Source: Lachnospiraceae bacterium
Lineage (GTDB): Bacteria; Bacillota; Clostridia; Lachnospirales; Lachnospiraceae
Direction: 5' to 3'
NCBI GenBank assembly: GCA_014804365.1
Contig: JAAUZX010000067.1
Location: 1 to 64,000, forward strand
Length of the DNA: 64,000 bases
Part shown: piece after piece, positions 36,980 to 46,251 of the stretch
How positions within the stretch are numbered: position 1 is the stretch's first letter
Layout of the letters: every line of letters starts with the position of its first letter
Notes under the pieces: generated by a model
Told to the model about the DNA's origin: nothing
The model's input: only the letters and a program-made list of their open reading frames with translations
The model's database searches: none
Program-made: the position numbers and the translations under genes

Positions 36980-37008
36980 TTTCATTTTAAAAACCACTAT
37001 GCTATAAT
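36980..37008 (+). promoter_or_regulatory. Putative extended -10 promoter of dnaD-dnaC-prs
   Basis: TGCTATAAT (36-box TATAAT at 37003-37008 with upstream TG) and a poor -35 (TTTCAT, 36980-36985). It lies downstream of the DnaA-box cluster. Confidence 0.5.
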
Positions 37009-37067
37009 TCAGCATGTGCTATATAGGGGCACAATGAGTTCCCTTGCGGAACAGAGGTGGTGTTGAA

Positions 37068-38141
37068 ATGAGTCATGTAACAATATATCAGGATAACTAT
37101 GCCGATTCTACGGTTATTTCCAACCGTTTTATCGATGAATACATGGAGGACGCGAACGATGCACAGCTTAAGATCTATCTGTATCTGATCCGCATGATGA
37201 GCGCCAGACTCTCTACCAGTATATCCGGTATTGCGGACATGTTTAATTACACCGAAAAGGATGTCATGCGTGCTTTGAAATATTGGGAGAAAAAACGGCT
37301 TCTGACATTGGAATATGACGACAATAAGACCGTTACCGGTATCCATCTGATGGATTTCGCTCAGCCCGCTTCTGCTCCGGTCATTGCACCTGTTCCGTCG
37401 GTATCTGCCGTAGCGGCAGCTCCGCTTGCCTCCGTCGTACCAATCTCTTCCAAGTTAAATATGGAAGAGGAAGCGGACGAAGGCGCTTACGTAAAACCTA
37501 ATTATACTCTGGATGAACTGAAAGCTTTTAAATCTGATGAGGCAACTTCCAGACTCCTCTTTGTCACGGAGCAGTATTTGAAGAAGACGCTCAGCCCGTC
37601 GGAAGTTCGCACGATCCTTTTTATCTCGGACAAGCTGGGATTCTCCGAAGATCTGATCGACTATCTGATCCAGTATTGTGTGGATCGCGACAAGAAAGAT
37701 CTCAGATACATAGAGAAAGTGGCAATCAGCTGGGCACAGCAGGGCATAACGACCCCCAAACAGGCTGCCCGGTTAGCAGGCAAGTACGACAAAATTGTGT
37801 ATGATATCATGAAAGCGCTCGGTAAGAACGGTACGCCGACTCAAACAGAGGCTTCCTATATCACGCGCTGGATCAAGGAATACGGTTTCACGGCCGATGT
37901 CATCTATACCGCCTGTGAACGTACCGTACTCGCCACAGACAAGCATCGTCTGGAATACGCCGACAGCATATTGACCAGTTGGTGCCAGGCCGGCGTACAT
38001 CACAAGAGTGATATTCAGCTGCTTGATGATCACTATCGCAAGACGAAGCCGTCCAGAGCCGCTTCCACTAATAAATTTAATCAATTTAAGCAGAACAACT
38101 ATGATTTCGACGTTTTAGAGCAGGAATTGTTAAGCAATTAA
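37068..38141 (+). CDS. DnaD-like replication initiation protein
   Basis: 357 residues. The N-terminal winged-helix-like part (about 1-95) is followed by a Pro/Ala/Val-rich linker and two DnaD/DnaB_2 domains. Both carry the Y-x-x-x-I/V-x-x-x-W signature: YIEKVAISWAQQG and YADSILTSWCQAG. Such proteins remodel origin DNA and help load the helicase. The start at 37068 follows GAGGTGGTG; the frame's earlier ATG at 37044 has no site. The gene is followed by the helicase-loader gene, and the two probably form one operon with prs. Confidence 0.85.
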   Translation: MSHVTIYQDNYADSTVISNRFIDEYMEDANDAQLKIYLYLIRMMSARLSTSISGIADMFNYTEKDVMRALKYWEKKRLLTLEYDDNKTVTGIHLMDFAQPASAPVIAPVPSVSAVAAAPLASVVPISSKLNMEEEADEGAYVKPNYTLDELKAFKSDEATSRLLFVTEQYLKKTLSPSEVRTILFISDKLGFSEDLIDYLIQYCVDRDKKDLRYIEKVAISWAQQGITTPKQAARLAGKYDKIVYDIMKALGKNGTPTQTEASYITRWIKEYGFTADVIYTACERTVLATDKHRLEYADSILTSWCQAGVHHKSDIQLLDDHYRKTKPSRAASTNKFNQFKQNNYDFDVLEQELLSN

Positions 38142-38148
38142 AAAAAGT

Positions 38149-38196
38149 AAATCGCTTCGCGATTAACTTTGCGAGATTCGCTTCGCGAACTCGTGC
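38149..38196. repeat. Family 1 double-hairpin repeat, copy 1
   Basis: Hairpin a AATCGC-TTC-GCGATT (38150-38164) and hairpin b CGAG-A-TTCGC-TTC-GCGAA-CTCG (38172-38194), in the dnaD-dnaC spacer. Compared with copy 2, stem b has TTCGC/GCGAA instead of TTTGC/GCAAA, a paired change. Confidence 0.7.
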
Positions 38197-38237
38197 ATGT
38201 ACGTAGAAATTTCCTGCCAACCAAAAGGAGTACCATC

Positions 38238-39209
38238 GTGTCGCTGACGAATGCCCAATACGATATGATTCTTCATCAATATGAGATGAAACAGTTTAGA
38301 AGCCGCCGCGATGCGGAACAAAAACTGGCATATGTCTATGATCATATTCCCGCTTACCGCGAGCTGGAAGAGGCTGTGGCCAGCGTCTCCGTCTCACAGG
38401 GTAAAAAACTGCTTAACGGCGATCCCGACGCTATGGAAGATCTGCGTGATTCTCTTGCAGAATTATCCGGGCGCAAAGCGCAGCTTCTGGAGGATGCCGG
38501 ACTGGCTCCCGATTATCTGGAACCGATCTATGAATGTCCGGACTGTAAAGATACCGGATATGCGGACGGACAAAAATGCCACTGCTTTAAGCAGGCTATG
38601 ATCACTCTTCTCTACGAGCAGTCCAATATCCGCGAGATGCTCCGGACGGAGAACTTCGATTCACTTTCTTATGAATACTACGGCGGCGAGGATCTGTCGC
38701 GTTTCAGGAACGCAGTAAACACCTGCCGTAATTTTATAAAAAATTTCAATTCTGACTACCATAATCTGTTTTTTTATGGTACAGTGGGTACGGGAAAATC
38801 ATTTCTTTCCGGCTGTGTTGCTAAAGAACTGATTGAGAGCGGACATTCCGTTATCTATTTCAGTGCGACCGGTCTTTTTGATTTACTATCGAAGAATTCC
38901 TTTGATTATAAGAATAGGGATGAACTGCGGGAAACTTATGCGGACTTATATCAATGTGATCTGCTTATCGTTGATGATTTAGGCACTGAGCTGACTAATC
39001 AGTTCGTGACTTCCCAGCTTTTTTCGCTTTTAAACGAACGGCATATGGGAAAAAAAGCGACCGTGATCTCCACAAATCTGTCATTGGAGGAATTAAGGAA
39101 CCGGTATTCCGACCGTATCTTCTCCCGGATAACCAGTCACTACGAAATCTGTAAACTGACCGGGCAGGATATCCGCATGTACAAGAAACGATTGATGAAC
39201 AGAAAGTGA
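38238..39209 (+). CDS. DnaC/DnaI-like helicase loader ATPase
   Basis: 323 residues from a GTG at 38238, chosen because AAAGGAG lies 7 nt before it; the upstream ATG at 38169 falls in the repeat element. A cysteine cluster CPDCKDTGYADGQKCHC (a probable zinc site as in DnaI) is followed by the AAA+ core: Walker A YGTVGTGKSF, Walker B LLIVDDLGTE, and the sensor SDRIFSRI. It loads the replicative helicase with the DnaD-like protein. Confidence 0.9.
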   Translation: MSLTNAQYDMILHQYEMKQFRSRRDAEQKLAYVYDHIPAYRELEEAVASVSVSQGKKLLNGDPDAMEDLRDSLAELSGRKAQLLEDAGLAPDYLEPIYECPDCKDTGYADGQKCHCFKQAMITLLYEQSNIREMLRTENFDSLSYEYYGGEDLSRFRNAVNTCRNFIKNFNSDYHNLFFYGTVGTGKSFLSGCVAKELIESGHSVIYFSATGLFDLLSKNSFDYKNRDELRETYADLYQCDLLIVDDLGTELTNQFVTSQLFSLLNERHMGKKATVISTNLSLEELRNRYSDRIFSRITSHYEICKLTGQDIRMYKKRLMNRK

Positions 39210-39218
39210 GGATTTTTC

Positions 39219-40406
39219 ATGACCAGACGTGAGGAAAAAAGAAATCTGGAAACCATTCCCGTGGGCTCCCTCGGAATCATTCCATTGGAGGGCTGCAGAC
39301 CTTTAGGCGAGATGGTTGACTACTATCTCGTAAAGTGGAGAACAGAGCGTGAGAGCGAACATAAAGACTCTCTTGCTTTCTCCGGTTACCAGAGAGATTC
39401 CTATATTCTCAAAGCCGATGTACCCCGATTCGGTTCGGGTGAAGCCAAAGGCGTAATCAAGCAGTCCGTGCGCGGCTCCGACCTCTATCTCTTGATAGAT
39501 GTGGCCAACTACAGTCTGACCTACTCGCTCTGCGGTCATGAAAACCATATGTCACCCGACGACCATTATCAGGATCTGAAGCGTATCATTGCTGCCGTAG
39601 GTGGTAAGGCGCGACGTATCACGGTCATTATGCCCTTCCTTTACGAGAGCAGACAGCATAAGAGAACCGCCAGAGAATCTCTGGACTGTGCACTTGCACT
39701 TCAGGAAATGGTAAATATGGGCGTGGATAACATCATTACTTTCGATGCCCACGATCCCCGCGTGCAGAACGCCATTCCGCTGCACGGCTTCGAAACCGTA
39801 CAGCCCGCCTATCAGTTTGTCAAAGGTCTGTTGACCCATGTGAAAGATTTAACGATAGACAGCGATCATATGATGGTAATCAGCCCGGATGAGGGCGGTA
39901 TGAGCCGGGCAATCTACATCGCCAATGTGCTTGGTCTGGATATGGGTATGTTCTATAAGAGAAGAGATTACACCCGGATCGTAGGCGGCAGAAATCCCAT
40001 TGTGGCACACGAATTCTTAGGTTCCAGTGTGGAAAATAAGGATATGATCATTATAGATGACATGATCTCCTCCGGAGAGAGTGTTCTGGAAGTCGCATCT
40101 GCCTTAAAAGAACGCAAGGCGAACAGAATCTTCGTATTCTCCACCTTCGGTCTCTTCACAGCAGGATTGGATCGCTTCGATGCGGCATATGCTGATGGCA
40201 CAATCTGCCGCGTTCTGACCACGAACCTGATCTACCAGCCGCCGGAACTGCTTTCCAGAGAATGGTATATCGACTGCGATATGAGCAAATATATCGCCTA
40301 TATCATTGACACCTTAAACCACGACACCTCCATCAGCGACCTGCTGAACCCCGTGGAGCGTATTCAGTCGATCGTGGCAAGATATAATGCGGGGGAATTG
40401 GAATAA
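39219..40406 (+). CDS. prs: Ribose-phosphate pyrophosphokinase
   Basis: 395 residues, longer than the usual 310-320, with an N-terminal extension. MPFLYESRQHKRTARES, ITFDAHDPRVQNA, VISPDEGGMSRA and the PRPP-binding loop MIIIDDMISSGESVLE identify it as PRPP synthetase. It supplies PRPP for nucleotides, His and Trp. Here it is 9 nt after the helicase-loader gene, so it is presumably co-transcribed with replication genes. Confidence 0.92.
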   Translation: MTRREEKRNLETIPVGSLGIIPLEGCRPLGEMVDYYLVKWRTERESEHKDSLAFSGYQRDSYILKADVPRFGSGEAKGVIKQSVRGSDLYLLIDVANYSLTYSLCGHENHMSPDDHYQDLKRIIAAVGGKARRITVIMPFLYESRQHKRTARESLDCALALQEMVNMGVDNIITFDAHDPRVQNAIPLHGFETVQPAYQFVKGLLTHVKDLTIDSDHMMVISPDEGGMSRAIYIANVLGLDMGMFYKRRDYTRIVGGRNPIVAHEFLGSSVENKDMIIIDDMISSGESVLEVASALKERKANRIFVFSTFGLFTAGLDRFDAAYADGTICRVLTTNLIYQPPELLSREWYIDCDMSKYIAYIIDTLNHDTSISDLLNPVERIQSIVARYNAGELE

Positions 40407-40438
40407 TCCCTCATTTTGATCACAAACCATACTACAAT

Positions 40439-40487
40439 AAAAGACCGGAGCTTTAACGGTTTCATCGTTAAAATTCCGGCCTTTTTT
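40439..40487. terminator. Terminator shared by prs and the surface protein
   Basis: A long imperfect stem (AAGACCGGAGCTTTAACG ... CGTTAAAATTCCGGCCTT) flanked by A and T runs, between convergent genes. It can terminate on both strands. Confidence 0.82.
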
Positions 40488-40497
40488 GATTTGATTA

Positions 40498-43400
40498 CTA
40501 TTCGCGTTTTATGCCGCCTGCCGCATCAACAATTTCTCCCTTAATTGTCGTGTTTTTAAGCACTACATTTTTTCCTGCCATATTATAGAACGCACCGTCC
40601 AGCGTACAGTTCTCAAGTCTGATATCGTTTGCTGACTTTATGATTCCCATGCTGGCTTTTGCATTTCCCTTAAAGGTTGAATTGGTTATTTTAACATGCT
40701 CCGTGGTGCGATAGTTGTGCTCAATATCAATACCATACTGCGGATCGGTTCCGCTTGCATAATTGAACTGACAGTTGTCTATCGTAACATTATTCGCATC
40801 TGTAATGGAAAGATTGCTTCTTCTGTTATGATGAAGATTGCAATTCTCAATCGTTACGCCGTCGCAGGATGGTTTCGCACTGCTGGAATACGCACCCAGA
40901 TAAATACCGTCGCCCCAGCATTTGGAAATCTCCACATCACTGATATAGACATTTTTGCAGCCGTCGATCTGGATTCCATGACCCGCCTCGCCGCCTTTAC
41001 CGGTATGAATATCTCGATCCCCTATGATCTGACCGCCGGAAATGGTAACATTGTCGCGGTCAAACGCATATATGATGCGATAATGACTGCTGTTATTTCC
41101 GATCGCCACAAGCAGCGCGCTGGGAGACATGATCAATTTCTGATTATCTGTCAGCACGATACCTCCGAAGCCATTGTCGTCGCTTATTGTAGCGCCAATC
41201 CGATAAACCCCTGCCGGAATATACAAATAATCACACAAACCGGGATTCCATTCCCAATTCCGCAGAAGCTCATTGATGGCTACCGCATCATCAACCGTAC
41301 CGGGCTTCTGCTCATATATGAGAGCTTTGCCTTCCGGCAGAACCTCTTCCTCTTCCCCTTTCACGATCACATTACATTGTTGAACATATTTGCTGCTTCC
41401 TACACGGAGCGTTATTGTAGCCGCACCTATTTTTTTCATAGTGACCAGACCGTTTTTATCTACAGCTACCCTGTCTTCATTGTTACTTTCCCACTTGAGT
41501 TTATTGGGATCTGCCGTCTGGGATTCTTCCCATTCCACCGTCAACTGATAAGTATCGCCCACTTTTCCTTCGATCTTCTGCCCTGCCTCTTTCAGGATCG
41601 GAACATCGACTATGGTTATCTTACACTGGGCCTTTTTGTTGCCATCCTGCGCAGTCGCTGTTATCGTTACTGTTCCTTCGTTCTTAAACTTGACAGTTCT
41701 GGTGACCGCCCTGTCTCCGTCCACGCCGGAACTCTCAGCGGGAATCTCGACTGTCGCAATATTGCTGTTGGATGTAGACCAGATCACAGTCGGATTCGCT
41801 ATTTTTTCCCAACTGTCTTCCGGTGTGATCGTAGCCGTTAGCTGTACTTCTTTTTCTGCAAGACGCAGTGAAAGGCTGGTCTTGTCTAACGTTATGCTCT
41901 TCACATGATTGATCCGGTACGCTTTCTTGTGAATCTTAAACGAACAGGTCCTCGTTCCGCCATACTCCCCGATTCCGCGTATTGTTACCTGAGCGGTGCC
42001 CGCCTTGATATTATTTTTGTATCCGATAATTTCATAGTATGGCTGCTCTTCCCATAATTCATTTTTCTTTTTCTGATCAGCGGCCGTAGCATATACATGG
42101 ATATCATACTGCCAAGGCTGTTCCCATTGCCGTGACAATGCTATTTCCTCTCCAGTATATTCCTGCGGATCAATGACAATCTTCAACTTGCTGATATTAT
42201 TTTCGAATATCCGATAACTGCCTTCCCCGGAGGAACCCTCATAACAGCCCATTCCCAGTACAGTTACTTTAACGATAGTGTTCTTCTGAGGCGGCTGTCC
42301 GCTTTCCATATTTTCATATTCATAGGTAAGCTCTTTGACATAATCTGTTCCGGCAACCAGCTTCTTACCATTCACATCTTTGATCGTGACGGCCGACTTC
42401 CATGCATTTTGCTTCGTACTATACGGCTTATCCGGAATTGATATGGATGCCAAACCGATGTTGCCCGTCGTTACCTGAAGCGGCACGGTTTTGGTATATC
42501 CCTTATAATTTCCTTTACCGCTAATCTCACAACTCATGATTGTACCCGGATTTTTATTTTCTTTTACTTTTACCGTATAATCAGTTTTGTTTTTCAGAAC
42601 AGTTCTATCCTGATCTTTTATGACAAAATCCGGCACCGCGCCTCCTTTTTGATAAGCGACCTCCAGAACCCCGCCTTTATCCGTTACATTCTTTCCCCAG
42701 ACAATCGTCAGATCCTTCTCAGCATTATTGGGCGTGATCTCATATTTTTGCTTAAGCGTCCCTTTATATCTGCCTTTACCGGTAAAAGTAACCGTCACCT
42801 TCCCGACTTTCTTGGCATTGCTGTATTTTACGGTATAATCTTTCCCTTCCGTAAGGGTTTCTTTCACTTCCCCTGCCTCATACGTCAGTACGCCTGTTTT
42901 CTCCTGAAAAATTCCGCCATACTTATTCACCGTTTTCTGTGAAAAAGGTATGCTTGCTTTCCACTGCTCGCCTAACGCGGCATCCCCGATACTCCGGTCG
43001 CCTACCAGCTTCAAATTCACATTTTTACTGCCGCGGTAACGGTAATCGTCGCTCCTGCCGGCTTCCGAAGGATATACCGTCACATAGGCTCCCTCTATCC
43101 CATTCGCAGAGACTTCATATTCATAAAGAGTTTCGTCCAGAATCTGCCCGCCTAATTTAAGCTCAGCAATTGTTATATCCGATTTGGATAAAGGCACCCC
43201 ATGATATTCATACTGCTTCTGTCCAAGCTTCACCGATGCGGAACTGAAATTGAGGTTTTTATCTTTCAGAATAACAAGCTGCATTTGGAAAGATCCCGTA
43301 AAATTACCGATACCGTTTACGGTATAACTGTATACTTCTCCCGGCTTATAAGAATCTCCTTTTCTATAATCCGCCGACTGCCCGGACTCCTCCGCCAGCT

Positions 43401-45180
43401 TTTCGGACAGAATCGTATAATCACAGACAAAATCTTTATTCGCTGCCAGTTTCTTCTTGCCAAACGTCAGAACCGGACTGGGAATCTTCAAATTCTTGCT
43501 GTAATTAACCGTCTGTTCATACCCCGGCGAGCGATTGACCTCATTGCCGGTTCCGTCAGCAGCTTCCTTATCAGTATTATAGATATCAATATCATTTATA
43601 TCAAAAGGCTTAATCGTATAATATAAGGTTACACTGCCGCTGTACTGCCCCTTCAGATTGATGGTAACACTTGGCGCCTTGGCAGTATTATAATCAGCGG
43701 CGTTGATGTTATTCTTGTAACTCAGGGTATAATCCGTCTTTTCTGTTAATAAGGTATCCTTATAATAAACGCGAATGTCCTGCGTGATTTTCTGCCCTGT
43801 ATAAACATAATCTTTACTTTCTCTCTTGAAACCGGCAACCCAGATATCTCCGGATAAGTCAACGAGCTTATCATTGGCATCCGCAGGCGCAACTTCCACC
43901 CGGGCAACAGCCGTCAAGCCGTCGCACTCCGCAGTAATATATGTAATTCCCTCCGCCTTTGCCTTAATCTCACCGGTTTCATCTACGACAGCAACAGCTT
44001 CATTGCTGCTTTCCCACGAAATCTTTTCCGGAATATTTTCCGGAGCAGTCGTTGCGGTCAATTGCTCTGTGCCGCCCGGCTGCATGGTTATAGCGGTTTT
44101 GTCTAACATGATGTCACTGATGTGCTCTTTTGCCTCCGGTTGTACCGTATCACTTTCAGAAAGCACAGAATCCTCATCCGCAATATCATTTTCAGAAACT
44201 GTAATAATATCGTATGTTATTTTATCTGATTCGGAATTTTCCTGTTCTATATCTTCCTGCACTTGCGCTGCATCGCTGTCTTCCGTCAATGCCTCGTCTC
44301 CGTTCTCCTCCTGATCTGTGTCTTTTGCGCCTGTCATATCATCTGCTATTTTATCTATTTTGTCCTCTTCTGTATCTATCGTATCATCCTGTGCTTGCTC
44401 TATGTCGGTATCATCATTTTGAAACAGAAACGGAACTGTTGCTGCCGCATAAAAATCTTCGTCCTTATCTTCTCCTGTTCCCAAATAATATGCCGCCCGA
44501 ATATAGTAGTCGTAATCATCCTGCTCTGCCTCTTCCCCAGAAGCAATCTCTATCATTTTATAGTAATCGCTCTCTTCGTCCTCGTTCTCTGTCATTATAA
44601 AATACGGCGAGTCAGACACAACCTCAAAGTTCGTCCAATCATCTACTTCGTTCATAAGAATGGCGCTACCCGCTGCCGTTCCTTTCTCTCCCCGAAGAAT
44701 ACTCCAAAGCAGCGTACCGTTTTCTTCCTGTTCGGGTACCATATTAATGTCGTAATTGGCAAATAATACCAGACAGTCCGCCACATCAAAAGCAATCGGT
44801 AAATCGTATACAAATTCAGAATCATTCGGATCAGGAAGGTTTTCGCCTTTTTTGATCTGTCCGATATGTAAAGTGGGTAACTTCGTTTCTGTATCTGTCT
44901 CAGAGCCTGTGACATCCTCCTGCATGGAATCCGCCACACCCTTGTTTTGGTCTTCATCAGATTTTTCGGATAAACCGTCTTCCTTTTCGCCTTCTTTTAT
45001 TTCACTTTCCGAAAAAGGCTCGCCATCAGCTGACGTCTCGCCGGAAACGGCATTATTTCCCGAAACCGTCTTTTCCGCTGCTATGGCATCCTCCGCCGCA
45101 AACGCAGGAATAACCCCACAGTCACTAACCGCCATTGTTATCGTAAGCATGGCAGCAATCCATCTTTTTATGTTTCGCAT
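40498..45180 (-). CDS. Large secreted Ig-like/beta-helix surface protein
   Basis: 1560 residues. A signal peptide ends near AFAAED (about 29), then an acidic, low-complexity region. A Big_2-type Ig domain begins about 352 (ISDIMLDKTAITMQPGGTEQ). From about 445 to 1110 come repeats of the pattern Y-T-G-x-x-I ... T-D-Y-T-[LV]-x-Y-x-[ND]-N ... G-x-G-x-Y-x-G, followed by two more Ig-like domains and, from about 1295, a right-handed beta-helix of pectate-lyase type (VTIENCNLHHNRRSNLSITD, VKITNSTFKG). No LPXTG motif or SLH domain was seen, so anchoring is unclear. It may bind or cleave a polysaccharide; catalytic residues not assigned. AAGGAG precedes the ATG. Confidence 0.82.
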   Translation of the reverse strand: MRNIKRWIAAMLTITMAVSDCGVIPAFAAEDAIAAEKTVSGNNAVSGETSADGEPFSESEIKEGEKEDGLSEKSDEDQNKGVADSMQEDVTGSETDTETKLPTLHIGQIKKGENLPDPNDSEFVYDLPIAFDVADCLVLFANYDINMVPEQEENGTLLWSILRGEKGTAAGSAILMNEVDDWTNFEVVSDSPYFIMTENEDEESDYYKMIEIASGEEAEQDDYDYYIRAAYYLGTGEDKDEDFYAAATVPFLFQNDDTDIEQAQDDTIDTEEDKIDKIADDMTGAKDTDQEENGDEALTEDSDAAQVQEDIEQENSESDKITYDIITVSENDIADEDSVLSESDTVQPEAKEHISDIMLDKTAITMQPGGTEQLTATTAPENIPEKISWESSNEAVAVVDETGEIKAKAEGITYITAECDGLTAVARVEVAPADANDKLVDLSGDIWVAGFKRESKDYVYTGQKITQDIRVYYKDTLLTEKTDYTLSYKNNINAADYNTAKAPSVTINLKGQYSGSVTLYYTIKPFDINDIDIYNTDKEAADGTGNEVNRSPGYEQTVNYSKNLKIPSPVLTFGKKKLAANKDFVCDYTILSEKLAEESGQSADYRKGDSYKPGEVYSYTVNGIGNFTGSFQMQLVILKDKNLNFSSASVKLGQKQYEYHGVPLSKSDITIAELKLGGQILDETLYEYEVSANGIEGAYVTVYPSEAGRSDDYRYRGSKNVNLKLVGDRSIGDAALGEQWKASIPFSQKTVNKYGGIFQEKTGVLTYEAGEVKETLTEGKDYTVKYSNAKKVGKVTVTFTGKGRYKGTLKQKYEITPNNAEKDLTIVWGKNVTDKGGVLEVAYQKGGAVPDFVIKDQDRTVLKNKTDYTVKVKENKNPGTIMSCEISGKGNYKGYTKTVPLQVTTGNIGLASISIPDKPYSTKQNAWKSAVTIKDVNGKKLVAGTDYVKELTYEYENMESGQPPQKNTIVKVTVLGMGCYEGSSGEGSYRIFENNISKLKIVIDPQEYTGEEIALSRQWEQPWQYDIHVYATAADQKKKNELWEEQPYYEIIGYKNNIKAGTAQVTIRGIGEYGGTRTCSFKIHKKAYRINHVKSITLDKTSLSLRLAEKEVQLTATITPEDSWEKIANPTVIWSTSNSNIATVEIPAESSGVDGDRAVTRTVKFKNEGTVTITATAQDGNKKAQCKITIVDVPILKEAGQKIEGKVGDTYQLTVEWEESQTADPNKLKWESNNEDRVAVDKNGLVTMKKIGAATITLRVGSSKYVQQCNVIVKGEEEEVLPEGKALIYEQKPGTVDDAVAINELLRNWEWNPGLCDYLYIPAGVYRIGATISDDNGFGGIVLTDNQKLIMSPSALLVAIGNNSSHYRIIYAFDRDNVTISGGQIIGDRDIHTGKGGEAGHGIQIDGCKNVYISDVEISKCWGDGIYLGAYSSSAKPSCDGVTIENCNLHHNRRSNLSITDANNVTIDNCQFNYASGTDPQYGIDIEHNYRTTEHVKITNSTFKGNAKASMGIIKSANDIRLENCTLDGAFYNMAGKNVVLKNTTIKGEIVDAAGGIKRE

Positions 45181-45244
45181 AATTTATCCTCTCCTTAGCG
45201 TTCTCACACATTTTATATCACCGGGAATTACTCTCACAGCCCAC

Positions 45245-45332
45245 GGAGAATGCATGCTTTTCGCATTCTCCCAGACATAACTAAGTTATACTTAGGCGGC
45301 GTTCTTTGACGCCTTAGTATAACTTCATGTCT
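45245..45332. repeat. Family 2 structured repeat, copy A
   Basis: Hairpin I GGAGAATGC/GCATTCTCC (45245-45253 / 45263-45271). Outer helix AGACAT/ATGTCT (45273-45278 / 45327-45332) encloses a 16-bp, one-mismatch stem (45283-45298 / 45310-45325). It lies in the 5' leader of the surface-protein gene, just downstream of its -10 box. Confidence 0.75.
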
Positions 45333-45333
45333 T

Positions 45334-45342
45334 ATTATAGCA
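45334..45342 (-). promoter_or_regulatory. Putative extended -10 promoter of the surface-protein gene
   Basis: TGCTATAAT on the minus strand (TATAAT at 45334-45339); no good -35. Transcription from here would place family-2 copy A in the leader RNA. Confidence 0.45.
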
Positions 45343-45408
45343 CAAAATGGTGTTAGCTAGTAGGGCTTTACAGCATTTACAAAATTGGGTCAAATCTTGA
45401 GTCTACGC

Positions 45409-45436
45409 TTGACTTTTCCCAATTTACTGATATACT
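45409..45436 (+). promoter_or_regulatory. Promoter of queT
   Basis: TTGACT (45409-45414), 16-nt spacer, TATACT (45431-45436), about 45 nt before the riboswitch-like structure. Confidence 0.65.
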
Positions 45437-45481
45437 TAGTATCTGGAAAAGTCCATAAATTCAAGGTTTTCCAAAATCTAC

Positions 45482-45524
45482 ACGTCAGTTCGAGACCTTC
45501 CTGACGTAAAACAAAACTAAAGGA
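45482..45524 (+). promoter_or_regulatory. Likely preQ1-I riboswitch
   Basis: A 7-bp stem ACGTCAG/CTGACGT (45482-45488 / 45501-45507) closes a loop starting TTCGAG, and is followed by an A-rich tail AAAACAAAACTAAAGG that runs into the ribosome-binding site. This is the compact layout of class I preQ1 aptamers (stem, TTC-type loop, A-rich tail folding back as a pseudoknot). The tail includes AAAGGAG, so ligand binding would hide the translation start of queT. Confidence 0.7.
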
Positions 45525-45529
45525 GACAA

Positions 45530-46090
45530 ATGCATATGAAAAAAAAATCTTACAGTGAGACGGTTCCCGTAAGGATCGCCCCACCCATGTCACTGACACT
45601 CTTGGTTCAGGCGGCCATGATCGCCGCAATCTACGTTGTGCTGACTTTTATCGCCAATGCTTTCGGGCTTGCCAATTACGCCGTGCAGGTTCGATTCTCT
45701 GAAGCACTCACAATACTGCCGTTTTTCACACCTGCCGCTATACCCGGTCTGTTCATAGGCTGTCTGCTCAGTAATGTCCTGACGGGCTGCGCGCTGCCCG
45801 ACATCATCTTCGGCAGTCTGGCAACTTTAATCGGTGCCATCGGCACTTACGCACTGCGAAGATGGAAATGGTGTGCCCCCGTTTGCCCGATTATTGCTAA
45901 TACGATCATCGTACCACTCGTACTGATTTACGGATACGGATTGATGATCGAGGGATTATCCGCGCTACAGTGTTTCGGATTCTATTGTCTGACCGTAGGT
46001 GCAGGCGAGGTCATTTCATGCGGTGTACTTGGTATGATCCTCCTTTTCTCTCTGCAGAAATACAAGAATATTATTTTCAAGGAAAACTAA
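45530..46090 (+). CDS. queT: QueT-type queuosine precursor transporter (ECF S component)
   Basis: 186 residues with about five to six hydrophobic helices. LTLLVQAAMIAAIYVVLTFI, VRFSEALTILPFFTP and GLFIGCLLSNVLTG are typical of QueT, the substrate-binding subunit of an energy-coupling-factor importer for preQ0/preQ1-type bases. ATG codons at 45530 and 45536 both follow AAAGGAG (4 and 10 nt); the choice is open. The preQ1 riboswitch-like leader supports the function. The EcfA/T energising module is not in the window. Confidence 0.88.
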   Translation: MHMKKKSYSETVPVRIAPPMSLTLLVQAAMIAAIYVVLTFIANAFGLANYAVQVRFSEALTILPFFTPAAIPGLFIGCLLSNVLTGCALPDIIFGSLATLIGAIGTYALRRWKWCAPVCPIIANTIIVPLVLIYGYGLMIEGLSALQCFGFYCLTVGAGEVISCGVLGMILLFSLQKYKNIIFKEN

Positions 46091-46096
46091 CATACA

Positions 46097-46152
46097 AAAT
46101 CGAGCAAGCCCAATTGCGAGATTTGTTTGCTTGCGTTTCACAAACTCGTGGC
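46097..46152. repeat. Family 1 double-hairpin repeat, copy 4 (degenerate)
   Basis: Just after queT. Hairpin a is decayed (AATCGAGC ... CCAATT); hairpin b keeps GCGAGATTTGT/ACAAACTCGT around a longer loop. TTTGT/ACAAA versus TTTGC/GCAAA in copy 2 is a paired change. Confidence 0.55.
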
Positions 46153-46181
46153 AATCCGGATAGTTTCCTATATAAAAATGA

Positions 46182-46224
46182 CCGCGCAATCAGCGAAGAT
46201 ATATAGCACCCTTCGCCTGCGCGG
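46182..46224. terminator. Terminator between convergent queT and the XRE gene
   Basis: CCGCGCA (46182-46188) with TGCGCGG (46218-46224), plus inner GCGAAG/CTTCGC. On the minus strand it is followed by TCATTTTTAT, a better U-tract than on the plus strand, but it can serve both. Confidence 0.7.
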
Positions 46225-46251
46225 CTCCTTTATTCTCTCTTATAATCCACT

